Shown: positions 22,794-33,735, numbered from the stretch's first letter. The stretch: DNA of 64,000 nucleotides from Ipomoea triloba (GCF_003576645.1 NC_044925.1:22419494-22483493), one strand, 5' to 3'. Numbers and translations: made by a program. Notes: generated by a model not told the origin, from the sequence alone.

Positions 22794-23173
22794 GCAGTTG
22801 TTATACCATGGTCCACAATGCATTGTGGACCATGGATCATGACTGATACTGCAGTTGTGTGGATTTGATACTGCAGTTGTGTTGAACGGATAGTGCAATT
22901 GTGTTGAAAAGAAACTGCAGTTGCGCGGAACAGAGGCCGTGTCATCCGTCTGGAACTGCAATTGTGTTGAACTGATACTGCAGTTGTGTTGAACGGATAC
23001 TGCAGTTGTGTTGTACGGATGAATGTACTCTGTTTCACGCAACTGCAGTTTCCTTTCAACACAACTGCAGTATCTTTTCAACACAACTGCAATATCTGTT
23101 TAACACAATTGCAATATCAGCCATGATCATGGTCCACAATACATCGTGGACCATGGTCCACCATATAATTTGC
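22794..23173. mobile_element. MULE-like inverted-repeat element (copy E), ACTGCAGTTGTGTTGAA minisatellite core
   Basis: Both ends carry paired palindromes of the form TGGTCCACAATGCATTGTGG. The right end closes ACCATATAATTTGC. Flanks GGGGAAAAA and GGAAAAAAA match at 7 of 9. The core is roughly ten copies of a 23-25-base unit containing ACTGCAGTTGTGTTGAA. Most run in one orientation, and the last four (after 23040) run in the other, so the element is a large imperfect hairpin. Confidence 0.72.
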
Positions 23174-23569
23174 GGAAAAAAATGTAAAATTATCCAGTTG
23201 CCCTTGACAATTGCAATTTCTATAATATAACATTTCTTAGTAACCTTGTTAAAACCATCACTTTACTAATAATTAAAGGACTAAAAGTGGATAGGATAAT
23301 TGGTGGGTTACTAAGAGTTAATTTCATCGGAGGTCCCTTGTCTTTGGTGGCGATTTCAAATTTAGTCTCAAACTATTGTTTTTGCCATTTAACATCTCAA
23401 ACTTTCATTTTTTTGGACACTTTTGGTCTTTCGATGATTTTTTTGATAAAATCCTATTTTTAGCAAGGGTATTATTGTCTCTTCATATGTTTTTTTTATT
23501 TTGCCAGTTTGCTATCGGTTCATGACTCTTTAAAAAAAATAGTTAGCTGGTTCTCTTCATTTTCACCAT

Positions 23570-23690
23570 CCTCGTTGCCTTCATCGTCGTCTTCACGAGC
23601 AGCACTGCCAAAACAAAAATCAAAGAGAGTTCTACCTTAACGCATAGGAGACATTTGATGGCTCCAATCACTTGAAACAAACATCTGAAA
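23570..23690 (-). pseudogene. further captured exon-like pieces of unknown origin
   Basis: After the RRM exon, a CATTTCAG acceptor precedes a short piece. Another TTTTGGCAG acceptor near 23611 precedes an acidic segment reading AAREDDDEGNEDGENEEN in one frame. The source genes are not recognised; they could be later exons or a second donor gene. Confidence 0.4.
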
Positions 23691-23774
23691 TGTATGTACC
23701 AACCAAAAACATCTACATACAAAGCTACTGTAGTAACTAGCAAGAAAATATGAATGGTGTTCTAGAAGACTTAC

Positions 23775-23870
23775 CCTAGCCATGTTAAATGAAGGAAATC
23801 TTGAAAATGCTTTTGATAAGACATCATCATTCACCTCATTTCCAAGATCATCACCACAAAATAGGCGATG
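23775..23870 (-). pseudogene. captured RRM exon, RBM42-like
   Basis: Translates to HRLFCGDDLGNEVNDDVL followed by SKAFSRFPSFNMAR. This is the start of the RRM domain of RBM42-type RNA-binding proteins, where I recall RLFCGDLGNEVNDDVL. It has one extra Asp, so a 3-base insertion. It ends exactly at a GTAAGT donor, and the sequence beyond is intron-like to an acceptor near 23700. Only the first part of the RRM is present, lacking RNP1. It lies inside the MULE inverted repeats and cannot encode a working RNA-binding domain. Confidence 0.75.
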
Positions 23871-24663
23871 ATCGTATGAAAAACACAATAATATAGTGAG
23901 ATCGCAGAACATTTTTTCATAATCCAGAGTGAAAACGGCAAAGGAAAGTGAAGTGGGCAGTGAAGGAAAGTGAAACCGACGACGATGGCTAGTGAAGGAG
24001 GAATACAAACGAGGATGGTGATGGAGCAAGACAAACGAGGAAGTCGACGGCGAAGGCTTAATTTGTCCATTTGGGAATTTTGGGGAGGCTTGGATTAAAG
24101 TTTCAAGAAGAGAACCGGCTAACTAATTTTTTTTATTAAAAGAAAAAGAGTGAACCGGTAGAAAATTGGCAAAATAAAAAAATATATATGAAGAGACAAT
24201 TATATCATTGCTAAAAATAAGATCTTATCAAAAAAAATCATCAGAAGGACTAAAAGTGTCCAAAAAATGAAAGTCTGGGATGTTAAATGACAAAAACAAT
24301 AGTGTGGGACTAAATTTGGAATCGCCACCAAAGACCAGTGACCTCCGGTGAAATTAACTCAGGTTAATAACAAGGGTTAAATAAATCAATAAGAAAATGG
24401 GTAAAAATGGGCTGGCTAGCTAGAAGGCCACTTCTCGGAGGGTATTACTTACTACCATGAAAAAAGCCCAAATGTTAAAAGTGTTAGTAGGCTCATTCAA
24501 GAATGGGGAGGTCTGGTTCCCCGGCCCGACAACTTGAATGCTGCCCGATTAAACGACCAATCAAGTTGGGAGCCCAATATTATTTGATGGATAATATAAG
24601 TCCGAACTTTAGAAAATCATTATCCCACTTAGATTTTAGACATATTTAATACTATCAAGATAC

Positions 24664-24896
24664 CAATAGTTATGCCAAAAATACACAATTTATATATTAA
24701 ATATTCACAATTTACCTATCGAATAATGAATATTCACAATTTAATTTGTGAACACTCAGTATGTAAATTGTGAATATTTAGTATATAAAATTGTGAACAT
24801 TCAATATGTAAATTATGAACATACAATATATAAATTGTGAACATACAATATATAAATTGTGTATTTTTAGACTAGGGGTCCACAGAATAATTTGCC
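24664..24896. mobile_element. MULE-like inverted-repeat element (copy F), ATATTCACAATTTA core
   Basis: ATCAAGATAC flanks both sides perfectly (24654-24663, 24897-24906). The right end closes CCACAGAATAATTTGCC; the left is its diverged inverse. The core is a minisatellite on AATTGTGAACATNNANTATN, in both orientations. Confidence 0.75.
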
Positions 24897-24944
24897 ATCA
24901 AGATACATGTAAAAATATTTTCAAAACAAGTATATACGCACAAT

Positions 24945-25200
24945 GCCCAATCATTATTCCATATATCATTGTCCGCATAACTGTGTAGATTATAAATAAA
25001 AAGTACACATTTAATATACTAAAAGTATATTATTTGTATACGTAAAGTAAATTATTTGAAAGTATATTATTTGAATATTGAAAGTACATTATTTTACATA
25101 CTATTAAATAATGTATATTCAGTACACAAATAATGTACTTTAATGTACTTTGTATGCATGATCCACGCAACTGTGTGGACCATGTTCCATAGAAAAATTT
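24945..25200. mobile_element. MULE-like inverted-repeat element (copy G), AAAGTACATTATTT core
   Basis: The right end GTGTGGACCATGTTCCATAG and the left ATATCATTGTCCGCATAACT are inversely related. The core repeats AAAGTACATTATTTGNATAC. Target duplication unclear. Confidence 0.55.
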
Positions 25201-25217
25201 CCCCACAGCACCTATAA

Positions 25218-25474
25218 GGGCATCTATTTCAGTAGTTATAGCAAGGTTAATGTCTGAGAAAAAACTTGAAGAAGAAAACCAACACTGATGTGAATAGAAA
25301 AGATATTGCAAGAGTTGCAGGTGAAGTATATAGAAAACCAATATTGTTGTCAGAATGCATTTTTTTTTCCCTTTTTATTTTTCTCTTTTTATTCTTTCTC
25401 CCACTTTCTCTTTTCTAATCACACTTACAAAAACCCTCAAAAACCGTGAAAAAACTCCACTGATAAGGATGCTC
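25218..25474. mobile_element. Tourist-like MITE, TAA target site
   Basis: GGGCATCTATTTCAGTAG opens and CTGATAAGGATGCTC closes it, with TAA at 25215-25217 and 25475-25477. Confidence 0.68.
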
Positions 25475-25707
25475 TAATTCACCAACCAATTCAACAAATT
25501 CAATTGAAATTTAAATCTCCAAAAATGTACTCAATCATGCTAGACAAGCATATATCTAAAACAAGTACATTCAAAATTTCTAGGCATATTGGGTTACAAT
25601 ATATTTTCGAAGAATAAACATACCGAGTATATGAATTCATACAATTGGAACGAACTAGGCGGAAGTAGTAAGTCTATTTAGACAACTCAAACAAAAGTTA
25701 AACTTAT

Positions 25708-26154
25708 AAGGAATAGGCGTTAAATAGACCATCGAATTGCACTCAATAATGCAATTAGATCACTGTATCTCAAAAAGTTACAATTGAGTCCCTAAACTAA
25801 CCAATTTCATTCAATTAGTTCAATTTACAGGTTTCTAACAGGTTATCACAATATATATATATATATATATATAAAAGCTCCGATCTCCATGGCCGGAGAC
25901 GAAACTCATCGTCTCCGGCCATGGAGACAAGAGCTTCGTCTCCGGCAAGAGACGAATTCGTCTCCATGGCCAGAGACGGCCGAATCAGGTTTTCTTTTTT
26001 AAATAATTATTTTTTAATTGCGGTAACATGTTAGAAACTTGTAAATTGAACTAATTGAATGAAGTAAGTTAGTTTAGGGACTCAATTGTAACTTTTTAAA
26101 GTTCAGTGGTCTAATTGTAATGTGCAGTTCAATAATCTATTTGACCCTTATTAC
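25708..26154. mobile_element. MULE-like element with a palindromic CTCCGGCCATGGAG core
   Basis: Long inverted repeats: the left reads ...AAAAGTTACAATTGAGTCCC and the right GGGACTCAATTGTAACTTTT... Flanks AACTTATAA and AGATTATAA match at 7 of 9. The centre is an (AT)n run followed by about 100 G/C-rich bases made of inverted copies of GTCTCCGGCCATGGAGAC. Confidence 0.6.
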
Positions 26155-26627
26155 AGATTATAATTTGTGTTATCAAATCAATAGTCCGACTAACGTGTTT
26201 TAAAATGACCTTGACCAATCCTTATAGGGTTAGTCCTAGTTTGGACTGAAGCAACTAAATAGCCAGCTCTACCCCTAGTTTTAGTTATTAATGCGACGAT
26301 TAATTTGCACATTGGCTATATATTTTAGGGAAGGAAAATTAGGTAAAACCATAAAGCCAAAAGGAGGACCACTGCACAAATCTCTTGATCGTGGAAACAA
26401 TTTTCTAAATCACATGCAAGCTTCCCACTTTGCTCTACACCTCACATGTTAATCCAGTTATCAATCTAATAGCCTTCTATGAATTTTTTATTATTTTTTA
26501 ATTAGTTCATGGTTAATAGTTTATAAATCACATTTTAAGATTTTATTGTCTTTGTTACAAATTGTCTCGAATCAAATAATTACAAAACACTTGAATTATT
26601 CCTAAATTTTATTTAAAAATACACTTA

Positions 26628-26935
26628 GAGTATCGCTAATAATTGTATTTTTTGAGGAGTTTTTGTATGTGTGATTAAGAAAGAGAATATGGAAGAAGAG
26701 GAAAAAAAAATTCTAAATCTGGAAAAACAAAAATAAAAAAATTAAAGATTTACACGCTCAACTATGCACGAGAGTTGCACCTTAGCGAGGCAAACTGTTT
26801 TGTCTTCTTTTTTGGTGGGGCTCACAAAACTGACAAAAACCTTGATCCTTCAACAAAGACTAATGTTCTTCTCTCTCCTCCATCTTAACTTGGTCTCCTC
26901 AAAAACCTATCCAAAATGAATTGATGGGGATGCTC
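26628..26935. mobile_element. Tourist-like MITE, TTA target site
   Basis: GAGTATCGCTAATAATTG opens and TTGATGGGGATGCTC closes it, with TTA at 26625-26627 and 26936-26938. 26940-27279 is the 3' flank of the ERF gene and shows nothing else. Confidence 0.72.
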
Positions 26936-27279
26936 TTATACCCTAATAGAATCTTTTTTACAATGAAATGAGCATACAATTACTAATTTTATTAATTTAC
27001 AAAAACCATCAAAATATGCTCTGAGTGAGTATTGTCTTAGAATTTTAGCTACAAAAGATAATAAGAAGATAAATTAGTTTAGATAGTGTATAATCAACTT
27101 ACTCAAATCGGTAAAAGTTAATACACAATGCTCATAGAGAGTCTGGGTAGACTTATTACTTTACTAGAAAGTGTTGGCAATGAACAAACATAAAAATTTC
27201 TGTTCATGCCATAGAAAGCTACTATGAGTGGAGACTAGATATAGCAAAATATAAAGATCAACAAAACTGTTGTCCTAAT

Positions 27280-28191
27280 TTAATTAGCCAGAACTTCCCA
27301 TATCAATTCCAGATCAAAAGAAGGAATCCTCTCAAGGCCGCAATCGTCAAACTCGGAATCAATGGAAGGCATCACCGGAATCCCGCCGGAATCGGAGCTC
27401 GTCGACGTCTTGCTATTACAGTTACACATCTCCTCTCCAGAAACACTGGTTGAAACGGCATCGTTACTCCACATCTGATTCCCGGCAAACGGAGAAGACG
27501 ACGGCGACTCAATTCTCACAGTCTGAGCAGAATTCGCAGAATTCACAGAATTTCTTCTCTTGGATTTGGACTCCTTGGATTTGCTCTCCCTCTTCACCTT
27601 CTGAGAAATGGCGTGAATCTTGGCGTCCACTGCTTTCTTCAATTCGGCCAATTTGGTGGCGTCTCCGAACCCTAGCTTGGTCGGATCGCGAAGATTGGGG
27701 AAATTGAGGCGGGCGTACTCGCCGCGAAGCTTATAGGCCGCTCGGTCGTACGCATAGGCCGCCGCCTCGGCGGTTTCGTAAGTCCCCAGCCAAACTCTCA
27801 TCCTGTTCTGGGGAAGTCTAATCTCCGCAACCCATTTTCCCCAGTGCCTTTGCCGCACGCCTCTGTACAGCTTCTTCTTCATCGGGTTCATGTAAGCGCT
27901 AAGAGCGTCGTTGAATGCAGGGGCTCTTGTGAACAACGCAGGGGTTGTTACTCTGTTTTCTTGGCAGAATTTCTGGAGAATATCTCTGTGTAGGAGATAC
28001 ACGGAAGAGCCCAGTGGCTCAGAGGCGGAGTTGTGGTGGTTTGCAGCTGTTTGGTTCGGTTCCGGGCAACAAGAGAAAATGGAATCCATCGTGTTTGAAC
28101 CGCCGTTCAAAATGAGTTGCGAGAGAGACGATCGAATTTCAGCGTTTTTGCCATAAACAAATGGCATATTACTTCCATGAATGCTCTCCAT
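27280..28191 (-). CDS. AP2/ERF transcription factor, DREB A-6 type (ERF060-062-like), 303 aa
   Basis: Intronless, as is usual for ERF genes. A single AP2 domain spans about residues 108-166, from [20 protein letters not shown] to GEYARLNFP, with the Arg/Trp residues that contact the GCC-box or DRE and the WVAEIR signature. The block [20 protein letters not shown] is closest, in my recall, to the A-6 members ERF060/061/062; the close relative RAP2.4 has TRLWLGTFDTAEEAALAYD. Ahead of the domain, [16 protein letters not shown] (64-79) looks like the conserved A-6 N-terminal helix. A Lys/Ser-rich run (about 198-213) is a likely nuclear signal, and the acidic end [11 protein letters not shown] a likely activation motif. 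A TATA box sits 220 bases upstream. The exact ortholog is not fixed. The role in stress or wound-responsive transcription is family inference. Confidence 0.93.
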   Translation of the reverse strand: MESIHGSNMPFVYGKNAEIRSSLSQLILNGGSNTMDSIFSCCPEPNQTAANHHNSASEPLGSSVYLLHRDILQKFCQENRVTTPALFTRAPAFNDALSAYMNPMKKKLYRGVRQRHWGKWVAEIRLPQNRMRVWLGTYETAEAAAYAYDRAAYKLRGEYARLNFPNLRDPTKLGFGDATKLAELKKAVDAKIHAISQKVKRESKSKESKSKRRNSVNSANSAQTVRIESPSSSPFAGNQMWSNDAVSTSVSGEEMCNCNSKTSTSSDSGGIPVMPSIDSEFDDCGLERIPSFDLELIWEVLAN

Positions 28192-28410
28192 TTTCTTTAA
28201 AGAAAAGCTACAAATTTCTCAGAAAAAATTTGCGGAAAGTCCAGTGACCCTGGGAGAAGGTGAGGATCAATGGAGGAAGATGGTTGGAGAAATGAAGCAA
28301 CAGAGTTTTCTTGTGATGGGTAAAAGGGAAATGGGGTAGTGTAGGGAATGGAGAACTATTGCTCGTAATATCTTTCTGTTCTGTGCTCTGAATATCTTCT
28401 GCTTTGCTGT

Positions 28411-28418
28411 ATTTATAG
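28411..28418 (-). promoter_or_regulatory. TATA box of the ERF gene
   Basis: On the minus strand CTATAAAT lies about 220 bases before the ATG. A start near 28385 would leave a leader of about 190 bases. Confidence 0.6.
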
Positions 28419-28429
28419 CTCCACAAAAA

Positions 28430-29690
28430 CTGTATTTATTGTGCATTCACTGCTCTTTAAAAAGTTCACATCATTACCACCTTTTAAAGATTTTTATCTT
28501 AAAAAATAGGTTATACTTTTACTTTGGCCCCTCACACACCGCTAGATAGAGCATGCTCAGTGATTGAGTCACTGTCGAGTTTTGAACTTTGGTCACTTTT
28601 TCAAAAACGGTATACTGAACTAATGAGTTAAACTCGTTGTACTTTTACTTTATCTGTGAGCAAGTTGAGGCACACCAATATTTTAGAGTGGCAAAGCATC
28701 ACAAGGATATAAATCAGCATAGTTTGCACATAGTTAACTGGCTCAACAAAGAAGGTCCTAACTGCCTGACTCTTAACTGACCGATTCAAATCATGAAAGT
28801 CAATAAGTTCTCTTGCTGCGAGTTGAACTTGACTATGAGTATGTGATTGTCCCACAGTACAAGATTTGGGGTGACAAGAAAAAGTCATAACTACTACTTG
28901 AGAGTGTATCATAAATTCTGCCTTTTAATCCTAACCGGCAAAGGTTAACAAATATGTAAAGTACACAATACAAGATTTGGTTGGCCTGTAACGTGTTAAT
29001 CATCAGCTAGGTTGAAGTTATTTTTACAGCTCTAATAAAAGAAAATCTAAAAAGATAAGCTTGAAAAGCATTGGTTCACATTCATAGTTTTGACTCTAAG
29101 CTGGATTGAAGCAGCAGACGTCGAAGTCTGGGTGGAGTTGGACCAATTCAAAGAGACAGAGTGGTCCATACATTAAAAAGCTACTTTATGAATTTATTAC
29201 AGGAAAGAGTCACAGCTGCAACTTCAATTTGCTTCTTACTTTAAATAGTTTCCATAAAGTTTCGTTTTGATTTTCTCGGCCACGCGTCCATCCACTGGCT
29301 GTCATTTGCCCCTTTTCCGCGGAGATTATTTCCTTCCGCTCCTTTCATATGGAGCATATGCTTTCACAAACTTCTTTCTAAATCATAACTTATTGCATCT
29401 AATATAGATTTTCAGTTAATTCAACATTAAGTTATTGCTATTTTAAGTAATGTTAGCCTATTGGGGTTTGATGAAGGATTGGGTTGAGTGAGGACTCGAT
29501 GAAAAGAGTTGCTTGAAATGTTGTGTGAAGTTGTAGGACTAGAAACTGAGATGCTTAGTATAGAGATAAAACCAAGTACAATGCAAGGTGTGGCACAACC
29601 CCACAACATAGGTGCGGCCCAACATGGACGTTGTGTAGTTGTAGCATGACATAGGTGCTACCGCAAGATGTGTGGTAGCATGGAGAAGCA
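28430..29690. other. intergenic, nothing recognised
   Basis: Upstream region of the ERF gene and beyond. A 94-codon minus-strand frame at 28628-28912 is not supported by any motif. No repeat signature. Confidence 0.45.
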
Positions 29691-29695
29691 AGGCA

Positions 29696-29962
29696 TATGC
29701 ACGAGGTGAGATGGCAATAGAGTTGTCAAAGCGGGTCAGTCCCGTCCATACGGGCTGGGCCGTCTCGAATTGATCCGAAAACTATATGCACGAGGTGGGA
29801 TGGCAATAGAGTTGTCAAAACAGGCCAGTCCCGCCCATACGGGCTGGGCCGTATCGAGTTGATCCGAAAATTATATGCACGAGGTGGGATGGCAATAGAG
29901 TTGTCAAAACGGGCCAATCCCGCCCATACGGGTTGGACGGTCTCAGGTTGATCCGAAAACAG
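29696..29962. repeat. 89-bp tandem repeat, three copies
   Basis: TATGCACGAGGTG recurs at 29696, 29785 and 29874. Each unit contains a G/C-rich palindromic stretch CCCATACGGGCTGGGCCGT. The third copy runs into a CCAACCCGT-type inverted segment to 30040, then AT-rich DNA. Confidence 0.85.
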
Positions 29963-30061
29963 GCCAAGCCGGTCCATTTTTCACGGGTTGGGATTTGCCC
30001 AACCCATGTAGGACGAGCTGACGGGCCAACCCGTTATTATTATTATTTTTTGAATTAAAAT

Positions 30062-31046
30062 TGTTTAAAAAAAATATTTTATATAGGTTAGAAATCAAAC
30101 CCTCAACTTCTAAGTTAACAACTAACATCATTTCCAACCAAGCACATCAAACCTTTTGAACAAACATCATGTATGTTTATATATATACATATATATACAC
30201 ACACTATATATACATGCACACACACATATATATATATATAATTAGATTTTAATTTTTTAAATAAACTTTATATTAATATTTATATAATCGTACAATCAAT
30301 TGTATTAATTAATACTTGTAATAATTTAATATTAATAACTTTTATATTAATATTTATATAAAGATATAATTAATTGCATTAATTAATACTTGTAATAAAT
30401 TTAATATAAATAAATTATATATAATGCTTGTGAGTGATTTAAATAAATATATACGTATATAAAGATATTTGACAAGTGTCTTATGCATAGTTGGTTTCAA
30501 TAGTGGTAAGTTATGTAAAAGGTTAAGAGTTCAAATCTTGTTAGCAATAATATTTTAAAATATTAATACAATACCCCATTTACACAATAAATTTGAGGGT
30601 GTGATATGGGCATAATGTAATCCTATAACCCTATCCTTGACCTAATTTACACTCTAAACTACATCCATTAGTTATTTTTTCAAATTGAAGAAATAAACAA
30701 ATTTTCTATTTTCATAACCTAGATTTTCATTTATCTATATAAATGGAAAATTTCTCTTGATAATGAACATATCCTACATCTCCTTTCTAAGTAACCTCTT
30801 CTAATATAACACTATTTGATTTTTTTTTATTTGTGTGCTAAATAATTTTCATTTTTAACTTGTGGTGAGTCAATAATTTATGGGCATCTATGACTATAAA
30901 AAGTTTTATCATCATATATTAAGAGATAAACACAAGAGGATAAATTTAGTATGGTAGAACAAAATATTAGTTTTATTTGCCAATTTTAATGTTTATTTTA
31001 TTTAAAAGATTCAAACTATATACTTTATTTTTGAGGAAATTTTATA
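30062..31046. other. AT-rich intergenic with tRNA-like SINE remnants
   Basis: Segments 30085-30150 (minus) and 30488-30545 (plus) contain B-box-like AGGGTTTGATTTC / AGAGTTCAAATCT preceded by a weak A box. They may be parts of one old SINE family. (TA)n runs lie near 30175-30240. No gene. Confidence 0.4.
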
Positions 31047-31064
31047 AATTTTTCAATGTGATTT

Positions 31065-31485
31065 TTTTTTTTTGAAAACCAAACAAAGAACTATATTAAT
31101 TAATCGAAAGCAACTGCTGAATACAATCCGGGTAAGAAGTAAACCAAGAACAAGGACCAGACTGAGAAGCCGTAACTCTAACTAACACATGAGCATACGT
31201 ATTCGCTGATCTAGGGACAAAATGAAACGACACAGCAACAAAATGATGTTTCAAACCAATACAATCATTGATGACACAACCAACATAGGAAAGTGTTGGG
31301 GAAGAGCTCTTTAACAAGTTACACACCAGCTGACAATCTGAGAAGATAGCCACCTTTTCCCACCCACAACCCTTCGCCCAAGAGAGCGCCTCCTTAACAG
31401 CCATAGCTTCCGCTAGAATAAGATCATGAAGACACCTGACTTGATCGTTACGTGCCGCCAAAAACCTCCCATCACCCCATGCACT
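31065..31485 (-). mobile_element. 5'-truncated LINE insertion encoding an RNase H domain
   Basis: A perfect 18-base target duplication (31047-31064, 31486-31503) and a terminal A-tract on the minus strand (T-run at 31065) show a target-primed insertion 421 bases long. On the minus strand from about 31480 to 31096 it encodes the end of an RNase H-like domain of plant non-LTR elements: LAARNDQVRCLHDLILAEAM (Glu of the active site in LAEAM), ALSWAKGCGWEKV, IFSDCQLV (active-site Asp) and a C-terminal SANTYAHVLV motif with H where D is usual. Endonuclease and reverse transcriptase are missing, so it is dead on arrival. Confidence 0.85.
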
Positions 31486-31634
31486 AATTTTTCAATGTGA
31501 TTTGATTACTCATGAATTAATTAATCTTGATACAAATTGATATGAAACAATTTTAACGATACAATATTTTAATAAAAATAACTATTCAGCTTCAAATGTT
31601 AATATATTCGTAAGAAAGAAAATTATTAATTTAA

Positions 31635-32256
31635 GGAAAAATGGTCAAATAAGCCCTCTAACTTTACCTAAGAAGTCAATCAAGTCCTTAAACTTTTTAA
31701 AGTCGCAATTAAACCCATCAACATTGCATTTTGGTGCAAAAAAGTCCAAAAACTGGTTAGTAGAGTTCCAATCAAATTTTCGGCGATGTTTCCAGCACAA
31801 AAGTCACTGGCGACCATAGAACAGTCGTCGGTGAGAGAAGGCAACCCACTCACTGAGAAGGCGGCCATTTGGTCGCCTCCTCACCGGAGAAGGCGACCAT
31901 CTAGGCCGCCTCCTCACTAGAGAAGGTGACCATCTGAGCCGCCTCGTCATCGAAGAGTGGTCACCTTCTCCAGTGAGGAGGCGACCATCTAAGTTCTCTC
32001 CTCACCGGAGAAGGCGACCCAGTGGTTGCCTTCTTCGGTGATTCACCGGCTACCGTTCTACGGTCGCCGGTGACTTTTGTGCCTAAAACATCGTCGGGAA
32101 TTTGACCAAAACCCTAGTGACATGTGATACCGATTTTTTTTTAAACTTTTTTTGCACCAAAATACAATGTTGATGAGTTTAATTGCTACTTTAAAAAGTT
32201 TAAAGACCTAATTAACTTTTTAGGTAAAGTTGGAGGGCTTATTTGACCATTTTCCC
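31635..32256. mobile_element. MULE-like element with a GAGAAGGCGACC-type core
   Basis: Perfect 9-base duplication TTAATTTAA (31626-31634, 32257-32265). Inverted repeats of at least 110 bases open with GGAAAAATGGTCAAATAAGC. The core (31850-32080) is G/C-rich, built of about six diverged units like GGAGAAGGCGACCATCTAGG in both orientations. A similar G/C fragment with GAGAAGGC units appears near 35320. Confidence 0.8.
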
Positions 32257-32289
32257 TTAATTTAAAATCTTAACTAATAGTATATTCAA

Positions 32290-33205
32290 TTTTTTTTAAA
32301 GGGATTAATCAATACCACATGACATATATCACAATCTAAAGCAATTTGCGTATTGGTTGATTGGGTTGAATTTCTCTCCCACCTATAAATTAGGTTAATT
32401 AATCCTAAATTTAAAATCAACTTTATATTCGACTCAAAAAGCATGAAAATTGTAGTTCTTGTTTCTTTGATGTTCAATGAATTGGCATGTGAAAAATGAA
32501 GTAAAAGAGTAATAATAATGAATATGTATCATCATTATTATGGTTAACAACAAGGCCTATATGATGAATTGATGATGAGAAGCCAAAATGTCAAAGTTCC
32601 ATCAAACTGGGATTCTCTTTTTTTGCATTAATCCAAGAAAACTGATGACAAAGTCAAAATTTGCATAACCAAATGGCATGGTTTTTCCACCTAATTAATC
32701 ATGACCATCCGTATGCTATTGCAATTTCAACTAGAATTCATGCACTTAAACAATTATAAGCCAGTCACATTTAGCAAGGCCTAAGACATTGATAGTGGGT
32801 AAGTAATAATAAGGAGTTGTTATTCAATAAATTAAAATTTGATCGACAATTCACTCATATGCATTTAATGCTTATAAATTTCTTGTCAATATAATAGCCA
32901 TACAAATTAAGTAAAAGTTAATGATGTTGTAAATGTTGGGAAAAATACAAGTCACGAAAAGAATTTGTGGTTCTCATTCATTAAATAATAATTCTTAGAT
33001 TTATTTTCACCACTTATTGATGAGTGGTCAGAATCTATTGTTATAACATGTGATTTCGTATTCACTTGCATATACTATTTAAGGGAGAACATAATGAGTT
33101 CATAACTTCATATCTAAGACACAATTGTCGATCTGGTCTCTTTCTTGTGTTCCATTATTACTCTGAATATGAAGTGTAAGTTCCAATCCATGCTCCATGC
33201 ACGGA
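32290..33205. other. intergenic, nothing recognised
   Basis: AT-rich DNA without a supported gene, repeat or transposon end. Confidence 0.45.
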
Positions 33206-33208
33206 GAT

Positions 33209-33327
33209 GGAGATTGTAGTGTTAACTTTTGGGGGTGACACTGTTATTGTGAGCCTGCACCAGTAGCGGGGATTGTTGTGTTAACCTTTGGGGGTGACAT
33301 CGTTATTGTGAACATGCACCGGTAGCG
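33209..33327. repeat. ~60-bp tandem duplication
   Basis: GTGTTAACTTTTGGGGGTGACA and its near copy GTGTTAACCTTTGGGGGTG follow each other, each ending CCNGTAGCGG. Confidence 0.75.
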
Positions 33328-33329
33328 GC

Positions 33330-33735
33330 AAATTCGCTTCTATGGTAGTGGTTAATTATACTATGGCCATGGACGCCGCCTTCGTTCCAAATCTAGAAGA
33401 CAGCTATAACCGTCTTCCTTAGTCGGTCGTGGCTATCCTCGTCGGACAGCCACTCTGTTGTTCGTGAAGAGTACATTCGGTGGCCGTTTTTTTTTTTTTA
33501 AATAAATAATATGTTAAATTTTTAATAAATAAATTTGTTTAAAAATATAAAATAAAAAAAGGACACATGTCAACACCGAAAAGATTTAGCCTGTTAAACA
33601 AGTCAATTTGGACTTAATTGAATAATTTCACCGATTTAGGGTACTTGAATGAAATTTTTTCACATAGGTGATTCAATTGCACTATCTAGTTGATTTAGGG
33701 GTCAATTTGACCTTTTTATTTCTAAATTAAAATTA
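33330..33735. mobile_element. right part of a MULE-like element with a G/C-rich core
   Basis: The G/C-rich segment 33360-33490 (CCATGGACGCCGCC...) is followed by an end of the type GATTTAGGGGTCAATTTGACC. It resembles the right end of the element at 25708-26154. The left end is not found, so the copy is incomplete. Confidence 0.4.

Larger units (their letters stand above)
23315..24361. mobile_element. Pack-MULE-like element carrying gene fragments
   Basis: Terminal inverted repeats of roughly 240 bases (23315-23560 and 24110-24361) open with GAGTTAATTTCATCGGAGG. They are flanked by GGTTACTAA / GGTTAATAA (23306-23314, 24362-24370; 8 of 9). The interior is not repeat DNA: on the minus strand it holds an RRM-coding exon with a splice donor, then further intron- and exon-like pieces. 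No transposase is present, so the element is non-autonomous and relies on a MULE transposase elsewhere. Confidence 0.78.

Noticed and set aside
22840..23120. Regularly spaced repeats that at first glance look like a CRISPR array
   Set aside because: The units are adjacent minisatellite repeats without unique spacers, they reverse orientation midway, and they lie inside an inverted-repeat transposon in a plant genome.
27911..28156. Plus-strand frames across the ERF gene
   Set aside because: Antisense shadows of a clear AP2-domain coding sequence.
28628..28912. 94-codon minus-strand frame upstream of the ERF gene
   Set aside because: No start context, motif or compositional bias that sets it apart from intergenic DNA.
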